In this document: positions 44,033 to 52,604 of the stretch, piece by piece | Position numbering within the stretch: position 1 is the stretch's first letter | How the letters are laid out: every line of letters starts with the position of its first letter | Assembly: GCF_003555545.1 (NCBI RefSeq) | Contig: NZ_CP032157.1 | Span: forward strand, 996,546-1,060,545 | Direction: 5' to 3' | Length of the DNA: 64,000 nucleotides | DNA from: Paraflavitalea soli | Lineage (GTDB): Bacteria > Bacteroidota > Bacteroidia > Chitinophagales > Chitinophagaceae | The notes under the pieces: model-generated | The model's input: only the letters and a program-made list of their open reading frames with translations | The model's database searches: none | Told to the model about the DNA's origin: nothing | Program-made: the position numbers and the translations under genes

Positions 44033-45202
44033 TTAAGTTTTAGGCATGCGTGTACCACTGTACAATTCATATTCGAACAGGCGACAATCGATAACGCTGG
44101 TATAAAACTCAATGCGCCGGGTGGCTTTGAGGCCGATCTTCTTGGCCAGCTCCAGGTTGCCGGTAAATACATAACCAAAGTAACCGCGGCATTTTTGTTT
44201 CATAAAGTCGCCGATGCGGGCGTATACTTTCTCCAGTTCTGCCACTTCTCCCAATCGTTCACCATATTCGGGATTCACATAAAAGATGCCGGGCGCATTG
44301 GCGGGCACTTCGGTATCTGCAAAATCGCACACATTAAACTCAATGAGGTTGGCTACGCCGGCAGCCACCGCATTTTTGCGGGCATTCTCCACCGATCTGG
44401 CATTGTAATCGGTAGCAATGATACGCAGCCCGGGCACTTCTTTGATCTGCTCCTCGAGTAAGGCATCCTCCTGCAGGTATACCTGCTCATCATATCCCCG
44501 GAAGTGCATAAAAGCATAATTGGTCCTGAACAGGCCGGGCCTGCGGTTGGTGGCGATCATAGCGGCTTCAATGGCTACGGTGCCGGAGCCACACATGGGA
44601 TTGACGAAGGGGCTTACCCTGTCCCAGCGGGTGGCGAAAATGGTAGCGGCGGCCAATGATTCCAGCATGGGGGCCTGACCGGGAATTTTGCGGTAGCCGT
44701 GGCGGGCGAGGGAATCGCCGGAAGTATCTATGAAGGCTTCGGCCTCCTCATTTTTCCAGAACAGGTGGATCACTGCGCCTGTCAAAGCAGAGCCTGTAGA
44801 GGGGCGTGTGCCGCGCTTGTCCCTGATGCGGTCGATGATGGCATCTTTTACGCGCAGGTTGGCAAACATGCTGTTGTTGATCGTCTCATTGCTCACATTG
44901 CTGGTAATGGAAAAGTAACCGGGCTCGGGTAACAGGTCTTCCCAGGGATAGGAGCGCAGGTTGTTGTACACGTCATCTGCATTGACAGCCCTGAAGGCGG
45001 TAAGGCTGTACAATACCTGGCTGGCACAGCGCAGGTTGAGGTTCAGTTTGATACACTCATTCACCGTGGCCTTTAACTTTACGCCGGTCACAAAAGTTTC
45101 TTCAATGGTAAATCCCAGTTCCTTCACTTCCTGTTCGAGGTAGGGCATGGTACGTTTGTGGCAGGTAATAGTAACGTCGCCGGTGGTGGTATATATGCTC
45201 AT
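44033..45202 (-). CDS. THUMP-domain class I RNA methyltransferase
   Basis: The 389-residue protein starts at MSIYTTTGDVTIT, which exactly overlaps (ATGA) the stop of the upstream gene; an earlier in-frame Met at 45247 would lie inside that gene. Residues ~20-150 hold a THUMP domain for RNA binding. The catalytic part has NPMCGSGTVAIEA (SAM site, about 225) and NPEYGERLG in place of NPPYGER, with Glu replacing the second Pro. The family (RlmL-N/YcbY, YpsC) makes m2G in 23S rRNA; which base is modified here is unknown. Translational coupling to the DoxX-like gene is unusual. Confidence 0.88.
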   Translation of the reverse strand: MSIYTTTGDVTITCHKRTMPYLEQEVKELGFTIEETFVTGVKLKATVNECIKLNLNLRCASQVLYSLTAFRAVNADDVYNNLRSYPWEDLLPEPGYFSITSNVSNETINNSMFANLRVKDAIIDRIRDKRGTRPSTGSALTGAVIHLFWKNEEAEAFIDTSGDSLARHGYRKIPGQAPMLESLAAATIFATRWDRVSPFVNPMCGSGTVAIEAAMIATNRRPGLFRTNYAFMHFRGYDEQVYLQEDALLEEQIKEVPGLRIIATDYNARSVENARKNAVAAGVANLIEFNVCDFADTEVPANAPGIFYVNPEYGERLGEVAELEKVYARIGDFMKQKCRGYFGYVFTGNLELAKKIGLKATRRIEFYTSVIDCRLFEYELYSGTRMPKT

Positions 45203-45951
45203 CGGCTGCGAATGTACAAAAAAGCCATGCCACTGAACGCTAAACATTGAAACACACTGGTCAACTCATTTCCCTCATCTGTAGCAGGCGCCATGATGGC
45301 TCTCGGAATATGTAAGGTGACGAGCCATATTAAGAGCATGACACCCAGTAAAAGGCCTACTGTTTTGGGTTTGAAATGAAGGAAGATGGACAGGCCCGAA
45401 GCGGCTAATGCAATACCGGTGAGATAAGTCCAAAACAAAGGGCCGGGGATCCAGGCAGGTACCAGGGTTTTAACAAATTCAGCATATACAAGGTGGTCGA
45501 TACCGAAAATAAGGAGCATGAGGGCAAAGCCATACTCGCCATACAAAGCAATCTTTCCGAGGCTGCCATTGGTCTGCTTACCCGGGAAAGTGGCTGAGAC
45601 CATCAAAGCGCCCCCGGCAAGGCCCAGTAATTTCAAGGCATTGGTCCAGGCGCCCAGCATACCCGGGTTGTGGATAAGCCGGATGGGTAAATGGCCAGCC
45701 AGCACAAACAAGAGCAGGAACAAGCCAAAATATAGTGCCACAGTTTTTACTTGTTTCATAATTGCGATAAACAAACCTGCCAGCACCAGGATGGCGGCTG
45801 TGGCATATACCAATACGTTGAGGTGCTGTGTACTGTCTGGTGCAATGGTCAATATGACGGGACGGAAGCCTGGATACATGAATTGTAAGAAGCCAATACC
45901 GGCGATGCCCAGGCCATAGAAAAGTTTGCCCAATGATGTTAGTTGCTGCAT
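45199..45951 (-). CDS. DoxX-like membrane protein
   Basis: The 250-residue protein starts at MQQLTSLGKLFYG and contains seven or eight hydrophobic segments (for example KLFYGLGIAGIGFLQFM, ATAAILVLAGLFIA, ALYFGLFLLLFVLAGHL). The pattern resembles DoxX-type proteins, a group of redox-linked or unknown small membrane proteins. Its stop TGA overlaps the start of the THUMP methyltransferase (ATGA at 45199-45202), so translation should be coupled. Start chosen at 45951, where the protein begins in the usual manner. Confidence 0.72.
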   Translation of the reverse strand: MQQLTSLGKLFYGLGIAGIGFLQFMYPGFRPVILTIAPDSTQHLNVLVYATAAILVLAGLFIAIMKQVKTVALYFGLFLLLFVLAGHLPIRLIHNPGMLGAWTNALKLLGLAGGALMVSATFPGKQTNGSLGKIALYGEYGFALMLLIFGIDHLVYAEFVKTLVPAWIPGPLFWTYLTGIALAASGLSIFLHFKPKTVGLLLGVMLLIWLVTLHIPRAIMAPATDEGNELTSVFQCLAFSGMAFLYIRSR

Positions 45952-46222
45952 GGTTGAGGGAATTGATTGTTTGAAGTGGGTAGGTGTCTTAAGGTACAAA
46001 GAAATACGTTGGCTGGAAAATCAGAATGGGCAGGGGCAGGCAGTTGAGCATCAGGCTGACGGGTATGGGTGGTGGCGCAAAAGGTCATCTGTACTTGCCT
46101 GTGTTGCCTGGATAGGATGGAAATGGTTATTGGTAATAAAGTGTTAATGTCATCTTTGTTCGTTTTCTTACAATTTAATGTTTGGGCCAGGGAGGATATT
46201 TGTCCGAAACAAATAATAAAGT

Positions 46223-46690
46223 ATGAAATCTACCATCATTGCCCTGGTGATTACCCTGTCATTGCTGTCACTGAAGGCTGCTGCGCAATCAAAACAGGCC
46301 GGTGGCCTGGAAGAAGTTAAAAAAATAATTGCGCAAGCCAATGCTATTCATTTCAGTCTTTTTGCGAAGCATGATGGATCGATATTGAGCCTCTTTGCAG
46401 AGGATGCCTGTTTGATGCCGGCTAATTCAGCTCCTTTGTGTGGACAGGAAAGCCTGTTACAATTCTTTAATGGCGCTTATGAGGCAGGGGCCCGCGATGG
46501 TAAGTTTACCACGCTTCAGGTGTATGGTGATGGGAAAGAATATGTAACGGAAGAAGGAACGGTGCAGGTGTTTGATGGCCAGGGAAAAACCCTGGAAAGC
46601 GGCAAATACCTAGTGATCTGGAAGAAGACGAAAAACGGGTGGAAAATGTTCCGTGATATGTTCAATACCAATCTGCCAGCCAAACAGTAG
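46223..46690 (+). CDS. Exported SnoaL/DUF4440-like (NTF2-fold) protein
   Basis: The 155-residue protein has a signal peptide ending LKAAAQS and one NTF2-like domain (about 25-150) with LFAEDACLMPANSAPLCGQESLLQFF and WKKTKNGWKMFRDMFN, the DUF4440/SnoaL pattern. NTF2 folds of this group bind small hydrophobic ligands or act as steroid-isomerase-like enzymes; no catalytic residues can be assigned. It is flanked by a DoxX-like gene and a convergent AraC gene. Confidence 0.82.
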   Translation: MKSTIIALVITLSLLSLKAAAQSKQAGGLEEVKKIIAQANAIHFSLFAKHDGSILSLFAEDACLMPANSAPLCGQESLLQFFNGAYEAGARDGKFTTLQVYGDGKEYVTEEGTVQVFDGQGKTLESGKYLVIWKKTKNGWKMFRDMFNTNLPAKQ

Positions 46691-46707
46691 GTGGTACTTA
46701 TGCCTGA

Positions 46708-47490
46708 TCAGCTCACCGCCTGCAAGACGCGTACTTCTGATGGGGTGAGACCGGTAAATTTCTTAAACTCTTTGATGAAATGGGCCTGGTCGTAGTAGCC
46801 GCAATCGTAGGCTATGGAAGTAAGTGGAAGGTCTCCTGACTGAATAAGCTGCAGGCTCTTATTGAAACGATGGATATTGGAAAATAGCTTCGGTGTGATG
46901 CCCACATTGTCGAGAAACAGTTTTTGTATGTAGCGCTCCGAGATGCCGTATTGATCAGACAAGGTTTTTATGTTGAATGATTCGCTGTCTGCACGGATGC
47001 TGCGGCAGATCTGTTCAACGATGATGAGCTTGTGGTGCGCCGTTTTACTCTTCTTCAATCGTTGTACCAGGAAGGAGTCCAGTGCTCTTACCTTTTGTTC
47101 GGTAACATTTGTCTCCATCAACTGGTAATAAAAATCATTGGATTCCTCTCCGAATACATCCGCCAGGTCGATGGAGTGATTGGTGAAGTCGGAAATGGGG
47201 TTGGGGAAAAACAGGGAATTGGCATGGGGGTAAAGCCGTGCGATGAGTATCGTCGTGCCTTTTGTAACGGTAAGCCTGGTGGGTTGGGTTATTTGTCCCA
47301 GCACCTCTACCTTGGGCATGTCAATGGGACGTCCATTGATCAGGGTGATAACGTTGCCGCTGGAGATTTTAATAGCAAAATCCACAAAGCCGCTGGGATA
47401 GAATACTTCATTGGTGAGATCCCTGTCAACGGCCATTATCCAATAGCCTTGCACATAGGGTTTCAATATATCAGAAGCCGGAAATTGCAT
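46708..47490 (-). CDS. AraC-family regulator with a DUF6597-type N terminus
   Basis: The 260-residue regulator has an N-terminal beta-barrel-like domain (about 1-130) with YVQGYWIMAVD and YPSGFVDFAI, the DUF6597 pattern, and a C-terminal AraC DNA-binding pair ending YDQAHFIKEFKKFTGLTPSE. It lies next to another two AraC-type genes. It likely senses a small molecule and activates a nearby promoter. Confidence 0.88.
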   Translation of the reverse strand: MQFPASDILKPYVQGYWIMAVDRDLTNEVFYPSGFVDFAIKISSGNVITLINGRPIDMPKVEVLGQITQPTRLTVTKGTTILIARLYPHANSLFFPNPISDFTNHSIDLADVFGEESNDFYYQLMETNVTEQKVRALDSFLVQRLKKSKTAHHKLIIVEQICRSIRADSESFNIKTLSDQYGISERYIQKLFLDNVGITPKLFSNIHRFNKSLQLIQSGDLPLTSIAYDCGYYDQAHFIKEFKKFTGLTPSEVRVLQAVS

Positions 47491-47591
47491 AACATAAGGT
47501 ATAAAAAAATCAGCTATTGTTTACAATCCGGCGGCACTTTTTGTTCAGGAGAATAAAATAAAGGGGCCAGGGCAGGAGTGAATACCCGGGG

Positions 47592-48572
47592 TTATGTCAA
47601 TGCACTTTCCTTGCTGAACTTGGTTCTATAATCCAAGGGCGACAAACCTGCAATTTTCTTGAATACTTCTCTGAATGCTTTGTCGTCCGAGTAGCCCACT
47701 TCATGCATCACCTCAAAGATGCTTTTCCTGCCCTTTTCCAAACTGCATTTGGCCACTTCTATTTTTACACGTTGTAAATATTCTACGGGGGTATTGCCGG
47801 TAGCTTTGATGAAACGCCTGTCAAAGTTGCGCCTGCTGATGGCCAGTTTGGAGGCCAGTTCCTCGAAAGATATCCTTTCGCTCAGGTTCTTTTCAATAAA
47901 GGTTTGTGCTTTATGGATCACTTCATCGTTGTGATTCTTCTGGGCCTGGAAAATAAAAAACGGTGACTGTGAGGATCTGTCAATATCAATCTGGAATACT
48001 TTTGAGCAGTAAATAGCGGTGTCCCGGTCAAAATATTTTTCAATGATAAACAGGATCAGGTTGAGGAATGAGTATCCGCCGCCATTGGTGTAAATACCTT
48101 GCTGCACGGTGATCAGTTTGTCGATATGGAGGTCAATGCCGGGGTATAGGCGCCTGAAGTCATCTGCTGCACACCAATGCGTGGAGCAGGATTTTCCATC
48201 CAGTAGTCCACTGGCGGCGAGGAAAAAGGCGCCTGTGCAGATGCTCGCTATTTCTGAACCGGCTTTGTATTGGTCCCTGACCCAGGCGATCAATGCTGTA
48301 TTCTTTTCTACAATATCGGCGCCATCATGAAAAATAGAAGGTATGATGAGCAGGTCGGTTTTGTCTATTCCACGGATGTTCTGTGGATGGACTGAAAAAT
48401 AACCCAAATCTAATTGTAGTTCTGTCATAAAGCCGGCGATCCGGATATCGATCAGTGCCGGGTTGCCTATCCTTTGCCAATAGGCATTGGCCTCCATAAG
48501 TACCTCGTAGGTGCCCACTATACTGCTGAGGTTGAGTCGGCCCTGGGGTATAATGATCGTCACTTGCTTCAT
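47592..48572 (-). CDS. GlxA-family regulator (DJ-1/PfpI plus AraC)
   Basis: The 326-residue protein combines a DJ-1/PfpI amidotransferase-like domain (about 1-175, with the Cys nucleophile position in SICTGAFFLAASGLL) and an AraC DNA-binding domain (from KNLSERISFEELA to SPLDYRTKFSKES). This is the GlxA layout; members often control amino-acid or methylated-substrate use. It is a transcriptional activator candidate in the cytosol. It is one of three adjacent AraC-class genes. Confidence 0.9.
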   Translation of the reverse strand: MKQVTIIIPQGRLNLSSIVGTYEVLMEANAYWQRIGNPALIDIRIAGFMTELQLDLGYFSVHPQNIRGIDKTDLLIIPSIFHDGADIVEKNTALIAWVRDQYKAGSEIASICTGAFFLAASGLLDGKSCSTHWCAADDFRRLYPGIDLHIDKLITVQQGIYTNGGGYSFLNLILFIIEKYFDRDTAIYCSKVFQIDIDRSSQSPFFIFQAQKNHNDEVIHKAQTFIEKNLSERISFEELASKLAISRRNFDRRFIKATGNTPVEYLQRVKIEVAKCSLEKGRKSIFEVMHEVGYSDDKAFREVFKKIAGLSPLDYRTKFSKESALT

Positions 48573-48805
48573 CGCATAATGTTTGTATAAAGCTAGTGGA
48601 TTGTATTGGCCGGATCAACCCACCTGAAAGTCTATTTCACCCCCTGCTACAGTCGCATTAAGACCATAGTTTTGCTGCTTTTGTTCTTAGGGGCCGGTTG
48701 TCTGTATGTTGGTGCTTCCAACCGTCTTTTTTGGCAGGATGTAATTACATTTGGGCGAATATTGCCTCCCGGCAGAAATGGGCGGTTTTATCAATCCTGT
48801 AATAG

Positions 48806-49663
48806 ATGGGCAGCATACCAATAAGACATATCAATGCAACACCGCAAGAGCCTGAACTTTCCGGTGGTTTTGTCATCCGGGACGTTGAGGAACTACTGGC
48901 CGGAAAAGACATGGTACAAGCACTTCACCGGCATGATTTCTATTATATACTTGTGTTGAAGAAAGGACGCGGCAGTCATACCATTGATTTCATCTCTTAT
49001 CCTGTTGGCGGTAATACGGTTTTCTTCATGCGTCCGGGACAGGTACATCAACTGGTGCTAAAGGCAGGCAGTACAGGATATTTGATACAATATAACGCGG
49101 GGTTCTGTCACCCGCATGATCAAGCTGCTATCCAGCTTTTACGCAAAGTGGCAGCTGTTAACCATTACCGGTTTAATGCGGGTGGCATGCAACAATTGCT
49201 GACTGTCTTGGACGGCATTTTCCTGGAGTATACTAACAAACAGGAAATGTACCAGGAGGTCATTAAAGCAAATATGCGTATCTTCTTTATCGGGCTCGCC
49301 CGGCAGTCAGGGAAAATGCCTTCTGCTAATGGAAGTCTTTATAAGCAGGAGAGACTGGAAGCATTTTTAGCTCTTGTGGAGGCCTCGGTCTATGAACATA
49401 AGGGCGTAGCGCAGTACGCTGCTATGTTGAATCTTTCCGTCTATCAGCTCAATGCGATCACTAAGGAAATGCTCGGCAAGTCCGGTTTAGAACTGATCAA
49501 CGAATATATTATCCTGGAGGCCAAAAGATGGCTGTTGGCAACGAGCGACCAGGTTGGGCAAATAGCCAATCACCTGGGATACGAGGACATATCCTACTTT
49601 ATACGCTTCTTTAAAAAGCATACAGGATATTCGCCTGAAATGTTCCGGCAAAAGTTTCGATAA
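48806..49663 (+). CDS. AraC-family regulator with cupin domain
   Basis: The 285-residue regulator has a cupin-like N-terminal domain (ALHRHDFYYILVLKKGRGSH then MRPGQVHQLVLKAG) and an AraC C-terminal domain with helix-turn-helix motifs, ending DISYFIRFFKKHTGYSPEMFRQKFR. It resembles the regulator at 28212. It is divergent from the GlxA gene, sharing a 233-base control region. The methyltransferase gene follows 77 bases later. Confidence 0.9.
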   Translation: MGSIPIRHINATPQEPELSGGFVIRDVEELLAGKDMVQALHRHDFYYILVLKKGRGSHTIDFISYPVGGNTVFFMRPGQVHQLVLKAGSTGYLIQYNAGFCHPHDQAAIQLLRKVAAVNHYRFNAGGMQQLLTVLDGIFLEYTNKQEMYQEVIKANMRIFFIGLARQSGKMPSANGSLYKQERLEAFLALVEASVYEHKGVAQYAAMLNLSVYQLNAITKEMLGKSGLELINEYIILEAKRWLLATSDQVGQIANHLGYEDISYFIRFFKKHTGYSPEMFRQKFR

Positions 49664-49712
49664 GTCCTGCACAACTACATTTTTGTCCTACTCCGGCCTT
49701 TTAAGCTGCCTT

Positions 49713-49720
49713 TACCTTTG
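49713..49720 (+). promoter_or_regulatory. Perfect Bacteroidota -7 element before the methyltransferase
   Basis: TACCTTTG matches TAnnTTTG exactly and lies 20 bases upstream of the ATG at 49741. A matching TTTG at -33 is not visible, so the promoter strength is uncertain. Confidence 0.45.
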
Positions 49721-49740
49721 CAGCCAATAAACAAACAATT

Positions 49741-50379
49741 ATGGAACAATCATGGGATGAGGAATACAAAAGTAAATGGGACGAGCGCTATGAAGGGGCA
49801 GACTATGTCTATGGGAAAGCCCCCAACCTGTTCTTTAAAGAATGGCTATTGCAATTCAAAGCAGGATCAATATTGATGGCAGCCGATGGCGAAGGGCGTA
49901 ATGGGGTTTTTGCTGCGGCGCAAGGGTGGACTGTCACTTCTTTCGACCTGAGCGTAGAAGGAAAGACAAAAGCCCTGCAACTGGCCGAAGAAAGCCAGGT
50001 GTCGCTGGAATATATGGTAGGCGACCTGGAGCAACTCCATTTTAAACCTGCTTCCTTTGATGCCATGGCATTGATCTATGCGCATTTTGCTGCCGGCAAG
50101 AAGTCTTTGTTTCATAGAAAATTGAGTAACGCACTAAAGCCGGGAGGAATACTTATCCTGGAGGCCTTCAGTAAAAAACACCTGTCATTCAATAGCCTCG
50201 ATGCCAGGGTGGGTGGTCCAAAAGATATTGATATGCTGTTCTCCAAAGAAGAAATACTGGCGGATTTTGAGGATTACGAAGTAATACTGCTGACGGAAGA
50301 AGAGATCCATTTAAATGAAGGGACGCATCATATTGGCAAAGGTGCTGTGGTGAGGTTCGTGGGAAGAAAGCGTTCATGA
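49741..50379 (+). CDS. SAM-dependent methyltransferase, TehB-like
   Basis: The 212-residue cytosolic protein is a small class I methyltransferase: the SAM-binding region is ADGEGRNGVFAAAQGWTVTSFDLS (motif I, about residue 45) and the acidic motif II lies near VEGKTKALQLAEES. This resembles TehB/thiopurine-type methyltransferases that detoxify tellurite or methylate small molecules. The substrate is unknown. It follows an AraC-family regulator by 77 bases. Confidence 0.87.
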   Translation: MEQSWDEEYKSKWDERYEGADYVYGKAPNLFFKEWLLQFKAGSILMAADGEGRNGVFAAAQGWTVTSFDLSVEGKTKALQLAEESQVSLEYMVGDLEQLHFKPASFDAMALIYAHFAAGKKSLFHRKLSNALKPGGILILEAFSKKHLSFNSLDARVGGPKDIDMLFSKEEILADFEDYEVILLTEEEIHLNEGTHHIGKGAVVRFVGRKRS

Positions 50380-50464
50380 GCCTGACTATGGGCAGTTCTT
50401 ATTTTGGCCAAATCTCCCCATCATAAAGTCCATTTTACACCCTGCCCATTATTTTGCAAGACAA

Positions 50465-50472
50465 TAGTTTTG
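50465..50472 (+). promoter_or_regulatory. Perfect Bacteroidota -7 element before the SRPBCC gene
   Basis: TAGTTTTG at 50465-50472 matches TAnnTTTG. Its predicted start of transcription (about 50478) is 18 bases upstream of ATG 50496, so the longer, signal-peptide-bearing form can be made. Confidence 0.45.
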
Positions 50473-50495
50473 TGGTGTAATCAAACACAAGCACA

Positions 50496-51095
50496 ATGTA
50501 TAGCCGTACAACAGCAACTATTTTTCAGCAAGGGATGTTGACCAGCCTGCTGATTTGCTGCTTTGCATCCTCTTTTTCTCAGCATAACCAAAAAAAACAA
50601 AAAATGACAACACAAGATTTTACAGCTACCCTGTTGGTAGACCAATCTCCCCAAGAAGTATTTGATGCGATCACCAATGTGCGCGGATGGTGGTCGGAAG
50701 AAATTGAAGGTAATACCAGTAAGCTCAATGATGAGTTTGCCTATCATTTTGAAGACCTTCATCGCAGCAAACTGAAATTGATAGAAGTGATTCCCAATAA
50801 GAAAGTGGTTTGGCTGGTGCAGGACAACTATTTCAAATTCACGGAAGATAAAACAGAATGGACGGGTACCAAGGTGCGTTTTGAAATTTCCACAGAGGGT
50901 GGCAAAACCAAACTTGTTTTCACACATATTGGCCTCACTCCCGAATATGAATGTTATGAGGTTTGCCAAGAAGGCTGGAGCAATTATATCCTAAACAGTT
51001 TACATAAGCTGATCACTACAGGTAAAGGCCATCCCAATGCGACGGGCGTGCCAAGAACAGAAAGTGAAAAAGTGCAGCGGGCCAGGAGTAATTAG
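50496..51095 (+). CDS. SRPBCC/AHSA1-type protein with a possible signal peptide
   Basis: The 199-residue frame holds a SRPBCC (AHSA1/START-like) domain from about residue 40 (FTATLLVDQSPQEVFDAI and WWSEEIEGN). The first 35 residues look like a signal peptide (MLTSLLICCFASSFSQ), unusual for this family, which is normally cytosolic. The internal ATG at 50604 is preceded by an A-rich, poor ribosome-binding stretch and would give the usual cytosolic form. The promoter upstream supports the longer one. START-like domains bind hydrophobic ligands; no substrate can be named. Confidence 0.78.
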   Translation: MYSRTTATIFQQGMLTSLLICCFASSFSQHNQKKQKMTTQDFTATLLVDQSPQEVFDAITNVRGWWSEEIEGNTSKLNDEFAYHFEDLHRSKLKLIEVIPNKKVVWLVQDNYFKFTEDKTEWTGTKVRFEISTEGGKTKLVFTHIGLTPEYECYEVCQEGWSNYILNSLHKLITTGKGHPNATGVPRTESEKVQRARSN

Positions 51096-51149
51096 TTCTC
51101 GGTGCTACTCGTACCACTGTACCGGTTTATGTATTTTTATTCCTGTTTA

Positions 51150-51194
51150 TGCAATTAAGTCACATCAGGCAGCGCCGGATGTGACTTAATTGCA
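51150..51194. terminator. Perfect 17-bp hairpin
   Basis: TGCAATTAAGTCACATC and GATGTGACTTAATTGCA pair perfectly around AGGCAGCGCCG. It lies 54 bases after the SRPBCC stop and 54 bases before the next gene. Absence of a T-run argues for a special element rather than a plain terminator. Confidence 0.6.
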
Positions 51195-51248
51195 TTGTAT
51201 AAATCGCCCACTGATAACTGATCTGTAATTTGGAGGTATATTTAGTGA

Positions 51249-51569
51249 ATGATGACAGAAAAGCACTTCAGCGAACTGGCCCTTTCCTTCCCGGGAACGG
51301 AGGCCTGCGCCCACTTTGACAGGATTGGGTTCAGGATCACCAACAAAAGGATGTTTACCACCTATCTTGCCAGGGACAATACAGCCAACATTTTTTTGAC
51401 GCCCCCGGAACAACAGGTTTTCTGTAAAATGAGTGAAGGCATTTACCCGGTGCCCAACAAATGGGGAGAGAAAGGCGCCACCACTTTTGAATTGGGCAAG
51501 GTACCAGTGGAAATTGTGCGGGAAGCGCTGCTGTCGGCTTATAATGAAGTGTTGAAGTCAAAGAAATAA
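51249..51569 (+). CDS. MmcQ/YjbR family protein
   Basis: The 106-residue protein is a CyaY-like DNA-binding-fold (YjbR/MmcQ) member: LSFPGTEACAHFDRIGFRITNKRMF and the C-terminal WGEKGATTFELGKVP are typical. Family members are small cytosolic proteins, some of which bind DNA. The start is 51249 or the Met three bases on. The gene ends overlapping the convergent peptidase E by 12 bases. Confidence 0.87.
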   Translation: MMTEKHFSELALSFPGTEACAHFDRIGFRITNKRMFTTYLARDNTANIFLTPPEQQVFCKMSEGIYPVPNKWGEKGATTFELGKVPVEIVREALLSAYNEVLKSKK

Positions 51570-52220
51570 CTTCCAGTGTCCCTCGGAGACGACTTCTATT
51601 GTGCCGTCGGTCACTTTAATGGCGGTCTGGTCGTCAATCGCATACGATGGTACGGGTATCGTGGCAGCCAGCTTTTCCAGGTTGACCAGGGAATTCTCCG
51701 GAAACCATTCATGATCCAGGTGCGGATGTAGCGCAATATCTACCAGTCCCAGCGATCTGTCACTTTCAGCTGGCAGGGTGTGGTTGCCATAGGTCGTTCC
51801 AAAGCGGGTCATGATCATACTCCCCGCACTCAGGCCCACGTAAACCATCTTGTGCAGTAACGACGGCAAGAGGTCTGCCAATCCGGACTGCTGCATCCAG
51901 TAGGTTAGATACTGGCAATCGCCGCCTCCTACCAGCAAGGCATCAGTCTCCTGGAGCATGGGAACCCAAAGTGCTTGTTTGATGCTGGGCAGCGCGGTGA
52001 GCTCCAACACTCCCAATGATTTCCAGCCCATTTCGCAGAAAGGATCTCCTAATGACCCGCAAATCACTTTTCGTGATATATGAGAGCCACCGGCTATGGC
52101 GTATATCGCTGTAGGTACAAATAGGGCACTGGCCTCGGTTATGGGTTTGCCCAGGAGATCAACCAGCGCGTTGTGGATGCTCGTGTTGCTGATGCCAGCA
52201 GAAGTGAGAAGAAGCTTCAT
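51558..52220 (-). CDS. Peptidase E-like (S51) protein
   Basis: The 220-residue cytosolic protein matches the type 1 glutamine amidotransferase-like S51 family: LLLTSAGISN at the start, DALLVGGGDCQYL, and the nucleophile in VGLSAGSMIM (about residue 125). Peptidase E cleaves N-terminal Asp-X dipeptides. The remaining triad residues are plausible in the conserved His and Glu nearby. It is convergent with and overlaps the YjbR gene by 12 bases. Confidence 0.85.
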   Translation of the reverse strand: MKLLLTSAGISNTSIHNALVDLLGKPITEASALFVPTAIYAIAGGSHISRKVICGSLGDPFCEMGWKSLGVLELTALPSIKQALWVPMLQETDALLVGGGDCQYLTYWMQQSGLADLLPSLLHKMVYVGLSAGSMIMTRFGTTYGNHTLPAESDRSLGLVDIALHPHLDHEWFPENSLVNLEKLAATIPVPSYAIDDQTAIKVTDGTIEVVSEGHWKLFL

Positions 52221-52311
52221 GGTTTCATTATTTAACGATGACCTGCCCTGCCTGCCCTATGATACAGGTTTTCAGCAATTCACTATGGCGAAGATGGAAT
52301 AATAAGCTTTA

Positions 52312-52551
52312 TTGGACAAGGGGCCAGTGCGACAAATTATAGGAGGATTGCGCAGGTTGTCGGGTTCAGGCAATTTCTCCGCTGCGCAATTGGTTACGGA
52401 AACCGCCACGGTACGTATTTCCGGTTCCGGCCACGCTTCGGTCAATGCCAACAACCAGGTCAATGCGGCGCTACAGGGTTCTGCAGGGCTACACTATTCG
52501 GGTACAGCTACGATCAATACCACCAAAAGCGGCAGTGTGTCTCGTTCCTGA
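52312..52551 (+). pseudogene. GIN-domain (DUF2807) adhesin-like remnant, truncated
   Basis: Seventy-nine codons from a TTG, with repeats SGSGNFSAAQL, RISGSGHASVNA, LQGSAGLHYSG, matching the C-terminal half of GIN-domain (putative auto-transporter adhesin head) proteins; the usual domain is 180-220 residues with a signal peptide. There is no proper start, signal peptide or first half. The stop codon TGA is the first three bases of the IS3 element that follows, so the final natural codons may also be lost. An old deletion or rearrangement at this site is likely. Confidence 0.7.
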
Positions 52552-52604
52552 AATCTCCTTACATAAATGGGTAGTAAGTATACAGAAACCTAAATTTACC
52601 CATT

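Noticed and set aside
48606-48824. 72-codon open frame with a hydrophobic segment between divergent regulators
   Set aside because: Starts at TTG, overlaps the AraC start, and the hydrophobic run can arise from a T-rich promoter region.
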